Shown: positions 1 through 10,845 of the stretch, in pieces
Position numbering within the stretch: position 1 is the stretch's first letter
Layout: each line of letters begins with the position of its first letter
Source: Rehmannia glutinosa
Taxonomy: Eukaryota > Streptophyta > Magnoliopsida > Lamiales > Orobanchaceae
DNA: 64,000 bases
NCBI GenBank assembly: GCA_016081115.2
Contig: CM071935.1
Coordinates: 52,996,680-53,060,679, forward strand
Reading direction: 5' to 3'
Position numbers and translations under genes: made by a program
Notes under the pieces: generated by a model
What the model saw: only the letters and a program-made list of their open reading frames with translations
What the model was told of the DNA's origin: nothing
Databases searched by the model: none

Positions 1-1
1 C

Positions 2-1312
2 ACGAGTAAGTCCGATCTTAAGGCTACTCGCCAAACTTTCAATTTTGATGATGAGCCACCCCTACAAGTCTCATCATCGTCCGATGACGCCACTGATACG
101 GCCGAGGACCAGACAACTCATATGGAAAAACCAAAGTGAGACCGATTTAAGATGTTAAGACAGTGAGAGCTCGGCCACCGGGTCAATACCACAACCCTTA
201 CTGAATCACAATCAAGCAAGCAGCTCCCAAAGTCTGCAGCAGAGAATCGATTTCAACCAGGCACATCACGGCCACAAGTCACAGTTGAACAGATTCCTTA
301 TGTTTGTGATGATGCGTTTGAACAAACTTTCCCTTTCACATTAGAGCTGCCTGATCTTGATGAAGAATCAGCTAGAGATCAACAATGTTTCCATAGATCT
401 GATCCAGTAATTACCACATATACCATCGTCCCAACAGATTTTGATTTTGATGTTGCTTGGCCCCCAGCTGAGACAGAGGTGACAGCTGAGGTTCGAGAAG
501 TCTTCAAGGCAATATTTGCGGAGATTGAGAAGATGGAAAGGCACCAGGCCTCATTGGATATGCGGCTGGATAACATAAATGCTAATCTTACGGCCGATCT
601 GCGTGGAATCATAGTCAGGATCCGGGAATGGTGGCAACAGCAGCAGACAATGCGCGTGGAATAAGTTCGATACTTCAAAGCATTGTACAATAAGATGCTA
701 ATCTGGAGCGTTGATAATGTTGACATGAAGAAGAGGATGCAAGAAAACATTGATAGAATGCATACTTCTCATACCACAGAAATGGAACTGCTGCGCGAAT
801 TTCATCAAAAAAAACTTCTGCGCGTAGAGGAGAACATGAATGAAAAATTCAGCCTTCTTATGGCTGAAATGAAGTTGGTGACAGCCGAATCCAATGCCAC
901 TCGCTCAGAATTTCGAGCAGCATACTCCGCAGCAGAATCCAAGCAAAACTTAGCTATCAGTCACCTAGATTTCATGCTTGCTGGCATGTTTCCAGGGGTT
1001 CCTCTCTCCTTTGATGATGCCAAAAAAGGGGAAGAGGAATACCTAAAGACGTTGAAAGGATCCGCAGCTGAGAAGAAGGACGCAGCTGTGAAGGAGAAGA
1101 CAGCTGAAGAGCATAAGAAAGAAAAGGGAAAATCAGTTGAGGGGGAAGGTTCGAAAGACATGACTTTAATGGTTGCTAGAACCCCTCAACAAGGACTTGT
1201 CACAGCTGACATAATCAGCAAACTTCCAGTGACTCTGCCGCTCCAACACTCTGCTGTTACTGCACTACCTGTATGTATCTTTGATGCTTACACTTCTGCA
1301 TGTATGTTTTAA
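2..1312 (+). pseudogene. Sirevirus-like post-pol (env-like) ORF, C-terminal part (element S0)
   Basis: The frame from base 2 runs to the TAA at 1310-1312 with only three in-frame stops (137, 164, 662). It ends 28 bp before an LTR, the position of the extra ORF that sirevirus copia elements carry after pol. Visible parts are an acidic Ser/Asp-rich start, a conserved block with DFDFDVAWP near base 440, a helical coiled-coil stretch rich in Glu, Met and Leu (about 730-960), and a Lys/Glu-rich tail (about 1030-1150). The same order recurs at 22992-23672 and 34900-36150, which confirms a conserved element ORF. No signal peptide or membrane segment is seen, so the family name 'envelope-like' describes position only. 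The N-terminus lies outside the window. Confidence 0.75.
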
Positions 1313-1328
1313 GTTTTGGCATCATCAA

Positions 1329-1340
1329 AAAGGTGGAAAT
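1329..1340 (+). other. polypurine tract before S0 3' LTR
   Basis: A purine run (AAAGGTGGAAAT) sits directly before the TG of the LTR, preceded by a 'catcatcaaa' block. The same context occurs before the LTRs at 23688 and 52955. This is the expected plus-strand priming site for a 3' LTR. Confidence 0.7.
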
Positions 1341-2925
1341 TGTTGGGAAATTTATTATTTAGATTTTGATGAATGCCATGTAAAACTTAGACTAGAAAGT
1401 TGGCACCCCATTTTCTTTGTAATTTGCATTGTAATAGATAGGGATGTTCGAGCTGAGTTAAGTCAGCTATGCCTAAATATGCAAGAAGTCAACTAGAGAC
1501 TAGAATGAAGACTCCGCTGTGAGGCAACTGAGTATGGCAAGGAATAGAAGACAGGAACTGGACTGGAGAAGTATCAGCTGAGATGCAGCTGTGTGAAGTG
1601 TCAGTCAAGTCAACTCAAGATAGCCAAGTCTCAAGTTGAAGTGACAGATGAGTCATCCAATGATTGGGAGCTGACTTGAAGTCATCTGGGAAGTTAAGGA
1701 ACTGCAGTCAAGTCAAGACAACTGAAAAAGATCCGTTGCACAGAAGTCAAGAAAGTTACTTAAACAAGTAATACTTCCATACTGCCTTTCTTAAAGTGCT
1801 CAGTCCCAGAAGCGTGCAAAAGGAATAAACCAGTGGGAAGCAGTGCACCTGTGTCAGAACTCTGAAAAGCTGAAGGTTCATTCAATACGAGGAAATGTCA
1901 ATTTCATGGACGGAAACAAGACAAGCCAACGACCACAAGTGTCTTTTGAAAATTAGCCTATCTCTTCAACGGTCAGATTTTCAAAAGAACAATATAAAAG
2001 GCTGAGGAATCAATTTGAGAATAGGTGACCTTGCATACCTGAAACACAAGCTTTCAAGTCATTATTCAAACTGTAACCAGAAAAATATTCTCAAGTTATT
2101 CAAGTTTAATCCTCAAGCCAGAACTTCGAAGAAAATCAATCCAACACTTACCTGTGAAGGAAAGACGACTTCAATCAGTTGAAGAGGAAACATTTGAAGA
2201 ATCAAAGGGGTCTACATTCCAAGGAGGATTGTAGAAAGGTTCAAGGTCGAACCAGTCTCAAGTCATTGGAGGGCTTCGTGATCAAATCCAAGAAACTTGA
2301 GCAAGTGAGTCAGAGTAGCAAGGCAAACGCCCGTGAAGAAGCCGAGTCCGACGAGAAGCGGTGTGTGACCAAGGCATCTCCGTGATCGAGTCATAAAGGA
2401 TCAAGTCAGCTCTGTGATCAAGACTTGCATCTGGACTGATAACCACTTTGTACTTTGATCAATACTTAGTGGATTCCTCCAGGAGTTGGAGAAGAGATGA
2501 TTAAAAGAATTACCCCATCTTCGAACCTCTATAAAATTTATTGTGTCATTTACATTTCAGCACTTCAATTCTGCATATTATTTTATATCTGCTGATAAAT
2601 TTGCTATCCAACTGATAATTAACAAAGTGCTAAAACCAAGTACTAAAACATACTTAAACCAAATTCATGGGTGTTAAATCTTCCGCTGAAAACATATCAC
2701 AGTCGAGTTAAGCTTTAGACTAAGCAGCTGAGTTATTCTATCAACAACTGAGTCAGTACATTGAGTGGCTAACTCTGTTGGTTAACTAACTTAGCTGTCC
2801 ATCAAGGACTTAGCTGTGAAGAATTAACTCTGAACTATTTTAAAAGGACTAAACTGAAAAGTTGGTATGGTTTATTCAACCCCCCCCCCTTCTAAACCTT
2901 ACACTCACACCCCTTGGGACCAACA
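1341..2925 (+). repeat. 3' LTR of Sirevirus-like element S0
   Basis: A 1,585-bp LTR starts with TGTTGGGAAA and ends with TTGGGACCAACA. It matches the LTRs at 3596, 7430, 23688, 36186, 40819, 42777 and 52955 over most of its length. It contains a TATAAAAGG box, a C-rich run near 2880, and the terminal CTTGGGACC block seen in all family LTRs. A polypurine tract precedes it and no primer-binding site follows, so it is a 3' (or solo) LTR. Bases 1648-2925 are repeated almost exactly at 40819-42109. Confidence 0.85.
1993..2001 (+). promoter_or_regulatory. LTR TATA box
   Basis: TATAAAAGG followed by CTGAGGAAT is conserved at the same relative place in the family LTRs. It is the likely Pol II core promoter of the U3/R boundary. 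Confidence 0.65.
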
Positions 2926-3595
2926 GAAATTGCAATGCCTGATGTTGGATTTGAGCCCAGATCACTAGAGGAGTTTCAAACTCTAGATGCAGAAGGCTAC
3001 TTCAAGGATATGACTCTACCGCAAGCCTGGGATTTATACTGGAGAAGGGTCTCGATGTACGTAATTCAGCTGAGATGCAGAAGAGTTCCAGCAGTTACTC
3101 GGCTGGAAAAGCAAAAGCACCAGTACAATACACTCCTAGAGGAGGAGCTTAGTCGGGAAGAGAAAGGAGAAGATATGGTGGTTGTGGAAGAGGTAGAAGC
3201 TCTCAACCGCAGCCAAGACCACTGGACATCAAGTATATTGATCCACAGAATAAAGGGATCACTTACTGGGCTAGATATGATGATCTTGCTAATTTGGAAG
3301 TTCAACGCAAGAATGCAGAAGCTGTGAGAAAGCAAGAAGCTGAGAATGAGAGGGTGACGCGAGAATGAGAAGAAAGGCGACGTAGGGAGGACCCTGCTGT
3401 TAGGCGTGCCTATGAGAAGAAGAAGGAGAAAGAAAAAAGGAAGAGGAGAAGAGCATACGAGGATAGAAGAAGAGCTGTAGATGAAGAGAGAAAAAAGAAG
3501 CAGCCAAGGCGTTGAAGACGACTTTAACCCCCTCCATGTATTTTACTTTATTGCAAATACACATCTGTAAGTACTCTGTAATAATGCTCTGATAC
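2926..3595 (+). pseudogene. unidentified charged ORF remnant between two LTRs
   Basis: An open frame starts at the LTR end with IAMPDVGFEPRSLEEFQT and continues through WDLYWRRVSMYVIQLRCRRV. A frameshift near 3203 follows; the copy at 42110 has one extra base at that place. Beyond it the frame reads KYIDPQNKGITYWARYDD and ends in a long Arg/Lys/Glu-rich helix-forming tail that stops near 3513. I do not recognise the family. It ends about 80 bp before the next LTR and may be the C-terminus of a post-pol ORF from a different element lineage. There is no polypurine tract before the LTR at 3596, so that LTR may have inserted here independently. A near-identical copy lies at 42110-42776. Confidence 0.5.
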
Positions 3596-4219
3596 TGTTA
3601 GGAAATGATACCATGTAAAACTTAAACTAGGAAGTTGGCACCCCATTTTCCTTGTAATTCGTATTGTAATAGATAAATGGGAAAAGTCGGGTCAAGTCGC
3701 CTTATGCCAAGGAATACAACAAGTCAACTGCGGACTGGATTGAAGACTCTGATGTGTGTCAGTTGAGTATGGGCAGAAGGAAGTCAAGGACTCGACTGAA
3801 GGTGTGTCAGCTGAGGAACAACTGTAAGAAGTGTCAACCAAGTTAGCTCAAGAAGCCAAGTCTCAAGGTTGAAGTGAAAGTTGAGTCATCCATCGACTCG
3901 AAGCTGACTCAAGTCACCTGGGGTAAAGACATCAGTCTAGTCAAGACAACTGACTTAGATCCGTTGATTAAAGTCAAGAATATTACTCAGTATAGTAACA
4001 TGTCAAAGCTGTCATGTGTAAAATGTTAGTTCCAGTTTTGTGCAAAAGGAATAAACCAATGGGAAGCACTGAACCGTGTGTCAGAAAATCTGCAATGCTG
4101 CAAGATATTTAATATGAGGAAATGTCAACATCAAGGACTGCAGAAAAGACAAGCCAACGAACACAAGTGACTTTTGAAATTAGCATATTTCTTCAACCGG
4201 CAAAACTTTAAAAGTGCAC

Positions 4220-4228
4220 TATAAAAGG
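4220..4228 (+). promoter_or_regulatory. LTR TATA box
   Basis: TATAAAAGG precedes CTGAGGAATT, as in the other family LTRs. Confidence 0.6.
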
Positions 4229-4847
4229 CTGAGGAATTTATTGAGAAAAGGCAACCTGAACCACGAACAAGCAAGAATTATTCAAGCAATTAACCTGCAA
4301 TATTCTAAAGTATATTCAAGCAAATCCTCAAGCCTAAAACTCAAAGGAAATTGATCCAACACAAGCTCTGAAGGAAAGACAATTTCAAATCTGTTGAAGA
4401 GGAAACTTTTGAAGAATCAAAAGGGGTCTACTTTCCAAGGAAGATTGTAGGAAGGTTCAAGGTCGAACCAGTATCAAGTTATTGGCGGCCTTAATGATCA
4501 AATCCAAGAGCTTGAGAACTGAGCTGAAGTAGCAGGGCAGCTGCCCTGTGAAGAAGCTGAGTCGCAAGAGAAGCCAGCTGTGTGACCAAGGCTGTCTCTA
4601 GACTGTACACCACGTTGTAAACTGATCTGTTACATAGTGGATTCCTCCAGGAGTTGGAGAAGAGAGGACTAGAAGAATTACCCCATCTTCGAACCCCTAT
4701 AAAAATTATATCTGTCATTTATTTTTCAGCACATTTACATTTCTGCATACTTACATCATATCTGCTGATAAAACTCACATTTGCTATCCAACCGATTAAT
4801 AATCAAGTGCTAAAAATCATGTGTTAAAACAAACATAAAACAAATCA

Positions 4848-4947
4848 NNNNNNNNNNNNNNNNNNNNNNNNNNNNNNNNNNNNNNNNNNNNNNNNNNNNN
4901 NNNNNNNNNNNNNNNNNNNNNNNNNNNNNNNNNNNNNNNNNNNNNNN
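4848..4947. other. assembly gap (100 N)
   Basis: Exactly 100 unknown bases lie inside the LTR at 3596-5042. This is the usual placeholder for a scaffold gap of unknown size. In the copy at 42777-44238 the matching stretch is continuous. Confidence 0.98.
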
Positions 4948-5042
4948 ATTAACTACGAACTTATTTAAAAGGACTAAATTCGAAAAGTTGGTAAGGTTTA
5001 TTCAACCCCCGCACTAAACCTCTCACCCCTTGGGACCTACCA

Positions 5043-5980
5043 CGGGGTTTGCCATAATGGACTTCTTAAATCTTCCTTGTGGAGGTTTTGTTGCAAAATC
5101 CCGACGAGGTTTCATGTTGCACATTGGCTCGTCATTGACCCCTTCCACAAAACATTTCATATAACTCGGGGCTCTTCCTCATACGCTTGATCTAGAAAAA
5201 GATGGGCAATGGTCTTGAGGGGCATTTCTATTGATGGAGAATTGATGCATGAAACTATCAATGAGCTTGTCCGTCCCATCAATAGACCCGGCCAGGCCCA
5301 GGGAGTTGGTTTAATCAAGAGAGCTTGTTTCGTTAGGGTGGTCCCAAAAATCTTGCAATAGACACATCGTCATCATCTTACAATTCGGCCTTAGCGTAAA
5401 ACTTATCAAGTATTCTTTTGGGTCTCTGTTTCATCGTAATCCTAGAGATTAGTGATCTTTATCCCTGAAGAGAGGCTACGATGGGGCGCTTGGTTGAAGG
5501 GACTTCTTATCACGATTGTTGCCGGGAGTTGACTTGCCTAAGGTGGGTGGCTCTCAACTCCCCACAGCAGAGGTGATCGCGCGATCTCGGGGTTTTGGCT
5601 TGTGCCTCGGAGCATTCCTCGTCGTCGCCCCTCCGTCCCTACGTTGGATATTCCTCTAGTCTAGGGTTATCATTCTACCTACTCCTCCGCGGAGTGTTGA
5701 TTGTTGTCACTTGATGGAAGGTGGAGCATGAATGCTTGGGGTACTATAACGGCAACTACTTGTTATCTCAATATGTCTTGAGTACTTTCGGCGATCTCTT
5801 CCAACAAAGTTTGTAAGATTCTCGGGTCAAGCAGGACTTTCTCCCCCCGTGGGAGGAGGATGGAGAGGTCAGCAGAGCTGTACAGCCACCGATTGGGTCT
5901 TAATCTTGTGCCCAATCTTCCGCATTTTTGGAGTTAGTATCCATTGCCTAGGATCGTGTTTGCATTCGTGTTTTGCCAAA
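5043..5980 (-). pseudogene. Ty3/gypsy gag remnant
   Basis: Read on the minus strand from the primer-binding site, this sequence gives broken frames resembling plant gypsy gag. Recognisable pieces are DKLIDSFMHQFSINRNAP and YMKCFVEGVND, which fit the central helical core of the retrotransposon gag domain. Charged, Arg-rich frames lie nearer the PBS. No frame longer than about 100 codons survives. The coding sequence is cut at 5043, where the copia LTR begins, so protease and pol are missing. This is a different gypsy family from those at 47204 and 54454. Confidence 0.55.
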
Positions 5981-6000
5981 TTCCCACTAGCTTGGCGCCA
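5981..6000 (-). other. gypsy primer-binding site
   Basis: The minus strand reads TGGCGCCAAGCTAGTGGGAA, three bases after the end of the adjacent LTR. The TGGCGCC start and TGGGAA end match the PBS style of plant Tat-like gypsy elements. Confidence 0.6.
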
Positions 6001-6003
6001 AAA

Positions 6004-6398
6004 TGATCTTTGCAAAAATACTTACAACTCACTCAAGTTAGGATGTTCCGAGGTTGAGGATCGACTCGATTTGGTAAATACTCGAAAGAGGAAAAGCGGC
6101 TGCAACACGCAAATAGGTTTAGAAGGGCCAGGTTGTCCGTGGAAGCCTCTTTAATGTTAAATCGACAAAGTGTAGGAAAATAATCGAGCACAAGAGCTAA
6201 TTAGCAATTGAAATGTACTTAATGAAATATTAACTAAGGAGGGGGCTATTTATAAGCTGGGACATGGGCATGTTAAAGTATACGAAGTCTATTAAGGCTC
6301 TATCAATGGGCCGTCTTAAATATTAAATCCTGTAGCCCAATAATAATACTAAAAATAATGCATTTAACTATGAAAAAAAAATTACGTTTTACCTAACA
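6004..6398 (-). repeat. gypsy 5' LTR (boundaries inferred)
   Basis: Read on the minus strand the block starts TGTTAGGTAAAACG and ends GCAAAGATCA just before the PBS. A minus-strand TATAAATAG box lies at 6246-6254. The inner end is supported by the PBS. The outer end is inferred from the TG only, because no partner LTR is in the window. Confidence 0.45.
6246..6254 (-). promoter_or_regulatory. TATA box of minus-strand gypsy LTR
   Basis: The minus strand reads TATAAATAG followed by a C-rich CCCCCTCC stretch, about 245 bp upstream of the PBS. This is a plausible U3/R promoter. Confidence 0.5.

Positions 6399-6452
<54 letters not shown>
6396..6452. repeat. (AC)n(AT)n compound microsatellite
   Basis: About 13-15 AC units pass directly into about 14 AT units. 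The tract abuts the inferred outer end of the gypsy LTR. Confidence 0.95.
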
Positions 6453-6456
<4 letters not shown>

Positions 6457-7429
6457 TTGGTTAGCGTGTCAATCCACAAAATGTCATCCTCACGACTTGC
6501 AACATTTATGTTACGGTAGCTATTAGTGGAGAACTAGAATGAATAAATCGAGATGTCCGCTTGTTCCTTACCCAAGCAATAAAGGGAGAGCTATATGGGC
6601 CAGAATCGAGCTCATCTGCTACCTCAACCCTGACATGATGATGGTTATGCGAATAATAGCCTTGAACGCGAGGCGAGAACACACCCGCCGATATGAAGCG
6701 GCTTTGGTGAACCACGAGATATTAGGATTGACCTATTCCCATCGGTTAAGCTTGACTTGTCAAATTTAAACAACACCGCCAAAACCGCACCATTTTTGTA
6801 CAATTTTAGGGAACAAATATAAATATTTTTCTTCCATCTTTAGTTGAATAATTAGGTAATCAATATATCAAAAACTAATTTGGTAAATACTAAATTCAGA
6901 TTTGTGTTTTAAATTCCAAATAAAAAATGTAAATTATGTTTTGCATTCAAAATAACATACCATTAAAATGCTTATGTTTTGAATGTAGTTGAATTAAAAG
7001 GTAATGTATTTTAAATCAACATAAAAAATTTCTTTGAACATGAATTATGTCGTCTGCTAATATCGTGATAACAATCGTGAATATTCTCACATATTTCTAT
7101 CTTAATAATGACTTTAGTAAGTATTGCACATGATATACAATCTTTGAAATGTTATTTAGTATTATATGTTAATATATCTTAATAATAATATATATAATTA
7201 TCGATTATTGCACAATTAATCATTTAAACATATAAAAATTAACTACATAAATTATTGATAAAACACTAAATTAATTTTAATTTACTTCATAACCTCACGA
7301 AATAAGTTTTTGACAAACTTTTGACATTTTAGCCATTTGAATGTAATTATTGCATACAGTTAGTCTCGATTATGCAATTATCGCACACAAAAAAATTGGA
7401 CAAATCATATATAATTATATTAATACAAA
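6453..7429. other. unassigned DNA, increasingly AT-rich
   Basis: Bases 6453-6780 have ordinary composition. They carry short overlapping open frames on both strands (69-76 codons) that I do not recognise and would not call genes. From 6780 to 7429 the DNA is strongly AT-rich, with no open frame, LTR terminus or inverted terminal repeat that I could see. This is the only stretch near 1 kb in the window not assigned to a retroelement, apart from element untranslated spacers. Confidence 0.6.
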
Positions 7430-8476
7430 TGTTGGGAAATTTATTTGTATAGATTTTGATGATGTATAAAAAACTTAGATTGAAAGTTGGCTCCCCATTT
7501 TACATTGTATTTCAACTATGTAATAGATATGATATAAAGGCTGAGTTAAGAAGCAACAAAGTTGAAGATCGCTGAGTTAGTTGGTGAAGGAATGTAGTGA
7601 AGATTCATCGAGTATCGAAGAAGAATTTGATCAAGTGAAGAAAAGTTTGTGTCTTTGATAGACTAACATCCCGAGTCATCCCAGTTCATGGAGAGACTCA
7701 ATAAAGGGTAAAAGCGACAGGACTCGAAGAAAAATTTGAAGAAGTCCGTTGCAAAGAAAAGTCAAACTTACCCAAAATGGTAAGAGGATAGACACTGCAA
7801 CCTTAAAGCGTATTCTTTGAAAAGAGTGCAAATAGGGAACCAATGGGATGTTCGCGAGAAGACTGCAATGTTTGAGAGCAACCTTCAGCGGACACTTTTT
7901 CAAACTATCAATATAAAAGGTGAGGAATATTTGTGAGAGAAGCACGTATGACACAAGAAAAAAATCCGAGCACTCAAAGCTAAGAAGCGCAAAATACTCT
8001 CAAGCTATTCATTCAAATCCTCAAGCTACTTTTCAGTGATTCCATCAACACACTCGGTGAATGAAGAAAGCTTCAACTGTTAAAGAAAAAAATATATTTT
8101 TGAGAACAAGGGGTTTGCACTTTCACGTGGTGAAGGGCGTGCGGCAATGTTCAAGTCGAACTGCTTTGAGTCAGACGAAGGGTTACATGATCAAGTCGAA
8201 GGGTTGAAGGAGGCTGAAGTAGTGAGTCAAATGCCTTCGAAGAAGGCTGAGTTCGAGTAGAAGTGGATCGTGATCAAAGCCTACTTATCTTTGTTGTATC
8301 CATTTTGTAACAATTGTTGCATTCTTGGATTACCTCCAAGTTGAGAAGAATGAAGTAGATGAATAACCCCATCCTTGGACCATATAAAATTGCTTTGTGT
8401 CTTTTACTTTCAGTATTTAATTTTCGCATATCTTTATTACTGCTGATATATATTTGCTCACTCAACTGATAATACA
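7430..8476 (+). repeat. 5' LTR of S1, 3'-terminal part deleted
   Basis: It starts TGTTGGGAAATTT and is only 1,047 bp, against 1,553 bp for the partner LTR at 23688. The partner has ACAAGTG at 24931 and again at its end (25238). Here one ACAAGTG is left and the PBS follows at once, so the intervening 307 bp, including the usual CTTGGGACC terminus, is missing. TATAAAAGG is at 7912-7920. Confidence 0.8.
7912..7920 (+). promoter_or_regulatory. LTR TATA box
   Basis: TATAAAAGG precedes TGAGGAAT, the conserved LTR context. Confidence 0.6.
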
Positions 8477-8478
8477 AG

Positions 8479-8490
8479 TGGTATCAGACC
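8479..8490 (+). other. initiator Met-tRNA primer-binding site (S1)
   Basis: TGGTATCAGACC has one mismatch to TGGTATCAGAGC, the complement of the plant initiator Met-tRNA 3' end, and lies two bases after the LTR end. Confidence 0.85.
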
Positions 8491-8598
8491 GGTTGGTTCA
8501 AAGAACCTTTCGCACTGGTTGTTGAACTAGATCTCGGGCTTTTCAAAGATCAACACTTGGAAGTTCTTCAAATTTTCTTTCAAAAGAAATTTATTATC

Positions 8599-10845
8599 AT
8601 GGAAGCAAATCTATCTCGCATTCCCATGTTTCTTGTAGAAGAGTTTTATGATTGGAAAATTCGCATGCAGGCACACCTCTCAGCACTACATGATGAAATG
8701 TGGTTTTTGATCGAAGATAGACCCATAAAGATCACCAAAGTGAACACATCTGTAAGAGATACTAAGGATGATGGTGCAGAAAGACATGCCATAGTTGAAA
8801 AACCCAGGAGCGAATGGACCAATGAAGATCGAAAAAGATATAACTTGGACAATGTGGCGGGGACATTTTATACAAAACTCTTGATAAAGCAATGTTTAAC
8901 AAGGTTAAATCTTGCGGGATTGCTCGAGAAATATGAGAAAAGGCTGACTATAATATCACGAAGGCACGAAACAAGTTGATAGTTCTTGTACAAAAGTTTG
9001 AGAACTTCAAGATGCTAGGTGGTGAAACTCTTTGGATCAGGTTGGATGCGGTTCACGAGAGATTACAAATGAGCTTTCACCCTTGGCAAAGAATATACAC
9101 GAGAAGAAAATATGTATGAAAATTCTAAGATCTCTCGGTGAGTGGGAAATGAAGGTGATGGATCTTAGGCATTCTATGGTCTTAACGAAATTTCCAACCA
9201 TGAGCTATTCTCGATTTCAAGGCTTGTGAATTCGAGCTCGGAAAAAAGAAAGGAGCAAGGTGAGATGGCTATGCCCAAGGCAATTTGCTACGGTGGGTGG
9301 AGAATCAAAGAGTGCGAGAATCTAAGGGCATCATAGACAAGAGGAAATAACCACGATGGTTAAGCGATTCAACAAGTTCTTCAATAAGAACTACAAGAGA
9401 AACAAGGGTGAATCCTCCAGGAAAACACTCAACTCCTTCCAAAGGCAAGGAGGAAAGATCCCCAAGAGAGTTGAAAACAAAGAGAGGTGAAGATGCATCT
9501 TTGGAATTGCATACATCCGAGGTCACTGCGTTGATTGCCCTTATCCACCCGATCAACAAGTACAAAAATGAAGATGATAGGAAAGTCTTGAGGAAAGAAG
9601 ACGAGGAAAAGAAAAAGAAAGATATGGTAGCTCTTGAACCGGATACAACCTAGTGTAAGAAAGGCTGTGAATCGGACAATGATGAAGGCGACTAGTCATT
9701 AGACACTAAAGAAAAGGCATTGATATGTCTCATGGCTAAAGAACAAGAAGATGAGGTAAACTCTAACTCATCTAGCTCATGATAGTGATAATGACACAAA
9801 CAACTTTATCACCCACAGATCTTTATGATTCATTAGGAAAAATGATGAAAGATTTTGAGCACATGAGATCATCGAGAGACACTTTTACATGAGAAAACAA
9901 CCAACTCAAATGCCAAAACTCACAGGCGGGGCGAAGAAGGCTGAGTACTCTTAGTCACATAAGCGATGAGAATAAAGAGTTGGCGGCCGATATTGCTAAG
10001 GTCAAAACATTGACCCTAGAAAGAAAAAGAGGAAAAAGAAGCGAAAAATGTGATTGTATCACTCGGCAAATCATCTAAAACATTTGATGAGTTGATGATG
10101 ATTTAAAAGAAGCGGAGACAAAGCGAGGCTTAGGTTTTAATTCCTTTGTCAATGCACAAACTCAAAGTGGTATTGGAAAAAGGATCCTCAAGCAATGGGG
10201 GAATCAAAAGCCAAAAACACCATATGTTGCACCCACAAACAATCATAAGCACACATATGATGGCACAGGTTATAAAGACAACGATAAGAAGGATGAGTTT
10301 GTTGAAAGAAATTTGCTGAAACAAAATTTAGAAAAAGGCCATCGACAAACTCCAAACATAAAATATTTTGTGAAATCAAGCGAGAACTACCAAAGGCCCC
10401 GAGAGGTTTCACCAAAAGAAACCATATAAAGGGAATGGTAGAAACTACTCTACAATTTGTTGGAACCATCAAATGAAATATCGGCCAAGTCCTTTGCAAT
10501 ACAAGCCCATATGACAAAGACCTCGGACTCACTATAGTTCATTCCCAAGGAAAAAATCAACACACTTATGCACCCAAGCACAATGCCTATAATGCATAAA
10601 AGTTTCCATATTATCAAAGAAAAGCAAATGCACAAGAACAAACACGAGATATGAAGACAAAAGAGACGGATGTATGTTCTAAAGCTCCAAAGAAATTTGC
10701 TCAAATTCATTATGATTATGGAAGCGATGGTGACAACCTCTTAGAGTCAAATCATTTAGCTATAGATTGGTTGGATCACTTTATAGTGCTAACCCTATGG
10801 ACCCATGAGATAGGTTTGGGTACCTAAAAACTTGATTTCCTTGAT
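8599..10845 (+). pseudogene. S1 gag
   Basis: The start is placed at the ATG at 8599 because S3 begins with the same MEANL peptide. An upstream in-frame ATG at 8557 lies in the leader. The N-terminal UBN2-type gag domain is readable (DWKIRMQAHLSALHDEMW, then EWTNEDRKRYNLDNV). Frameshifts near 8850 and 8990 then split it. The CCHC knuckle near 9510-9540 has lost its first cysteines, leaving GHCVDC. A coiled-coil stretch and a basic, glutamine-rich tail follow (9800-10700), matching S3 38743-39580. Many differences from S3 fall at CAG or CTG. No functional product is expected. Confidence 0.8.

Larger units (their letters stand above)
3596..5042 (+). repeat. Sirevirus-like LTR, interrupted by assembly gap
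   Basis: It starts TGTTAGGAAATG and ends in the family terminus CTTGGGACCTACCA. Near its start it lacks about 21 bp that the 23688 LTR has (the TTTATTTATTAGATT block). A TATAAAAGG box lies at 4220-4228. About 100 bp near the 3' side is an N gap. Neither a primer-binding site nor an internal region follows; the sequence passes directly into gypsy gag. It is therefore a solo or truncated LTR. No matching 5-bp target duplication was seen. A close copy is at 42777-44238. Confidence 0.8.

Noticed and set aside
1341..5042. The two LTRs at 1341 and 3596 as one small non-autonomous element with a 670-bp body
   Set aside because: No PBS follows the first LTR, no polypurine tract precedes the second, and the two LTRs differ at their starts. 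Separate insertions are more likely.
6506..6769. Overlapping small frames on both strands as a host gene
   Set aside because: No recognisable domain, no splice or promoter context, and both strands are open over the same bases, which suggests chance.
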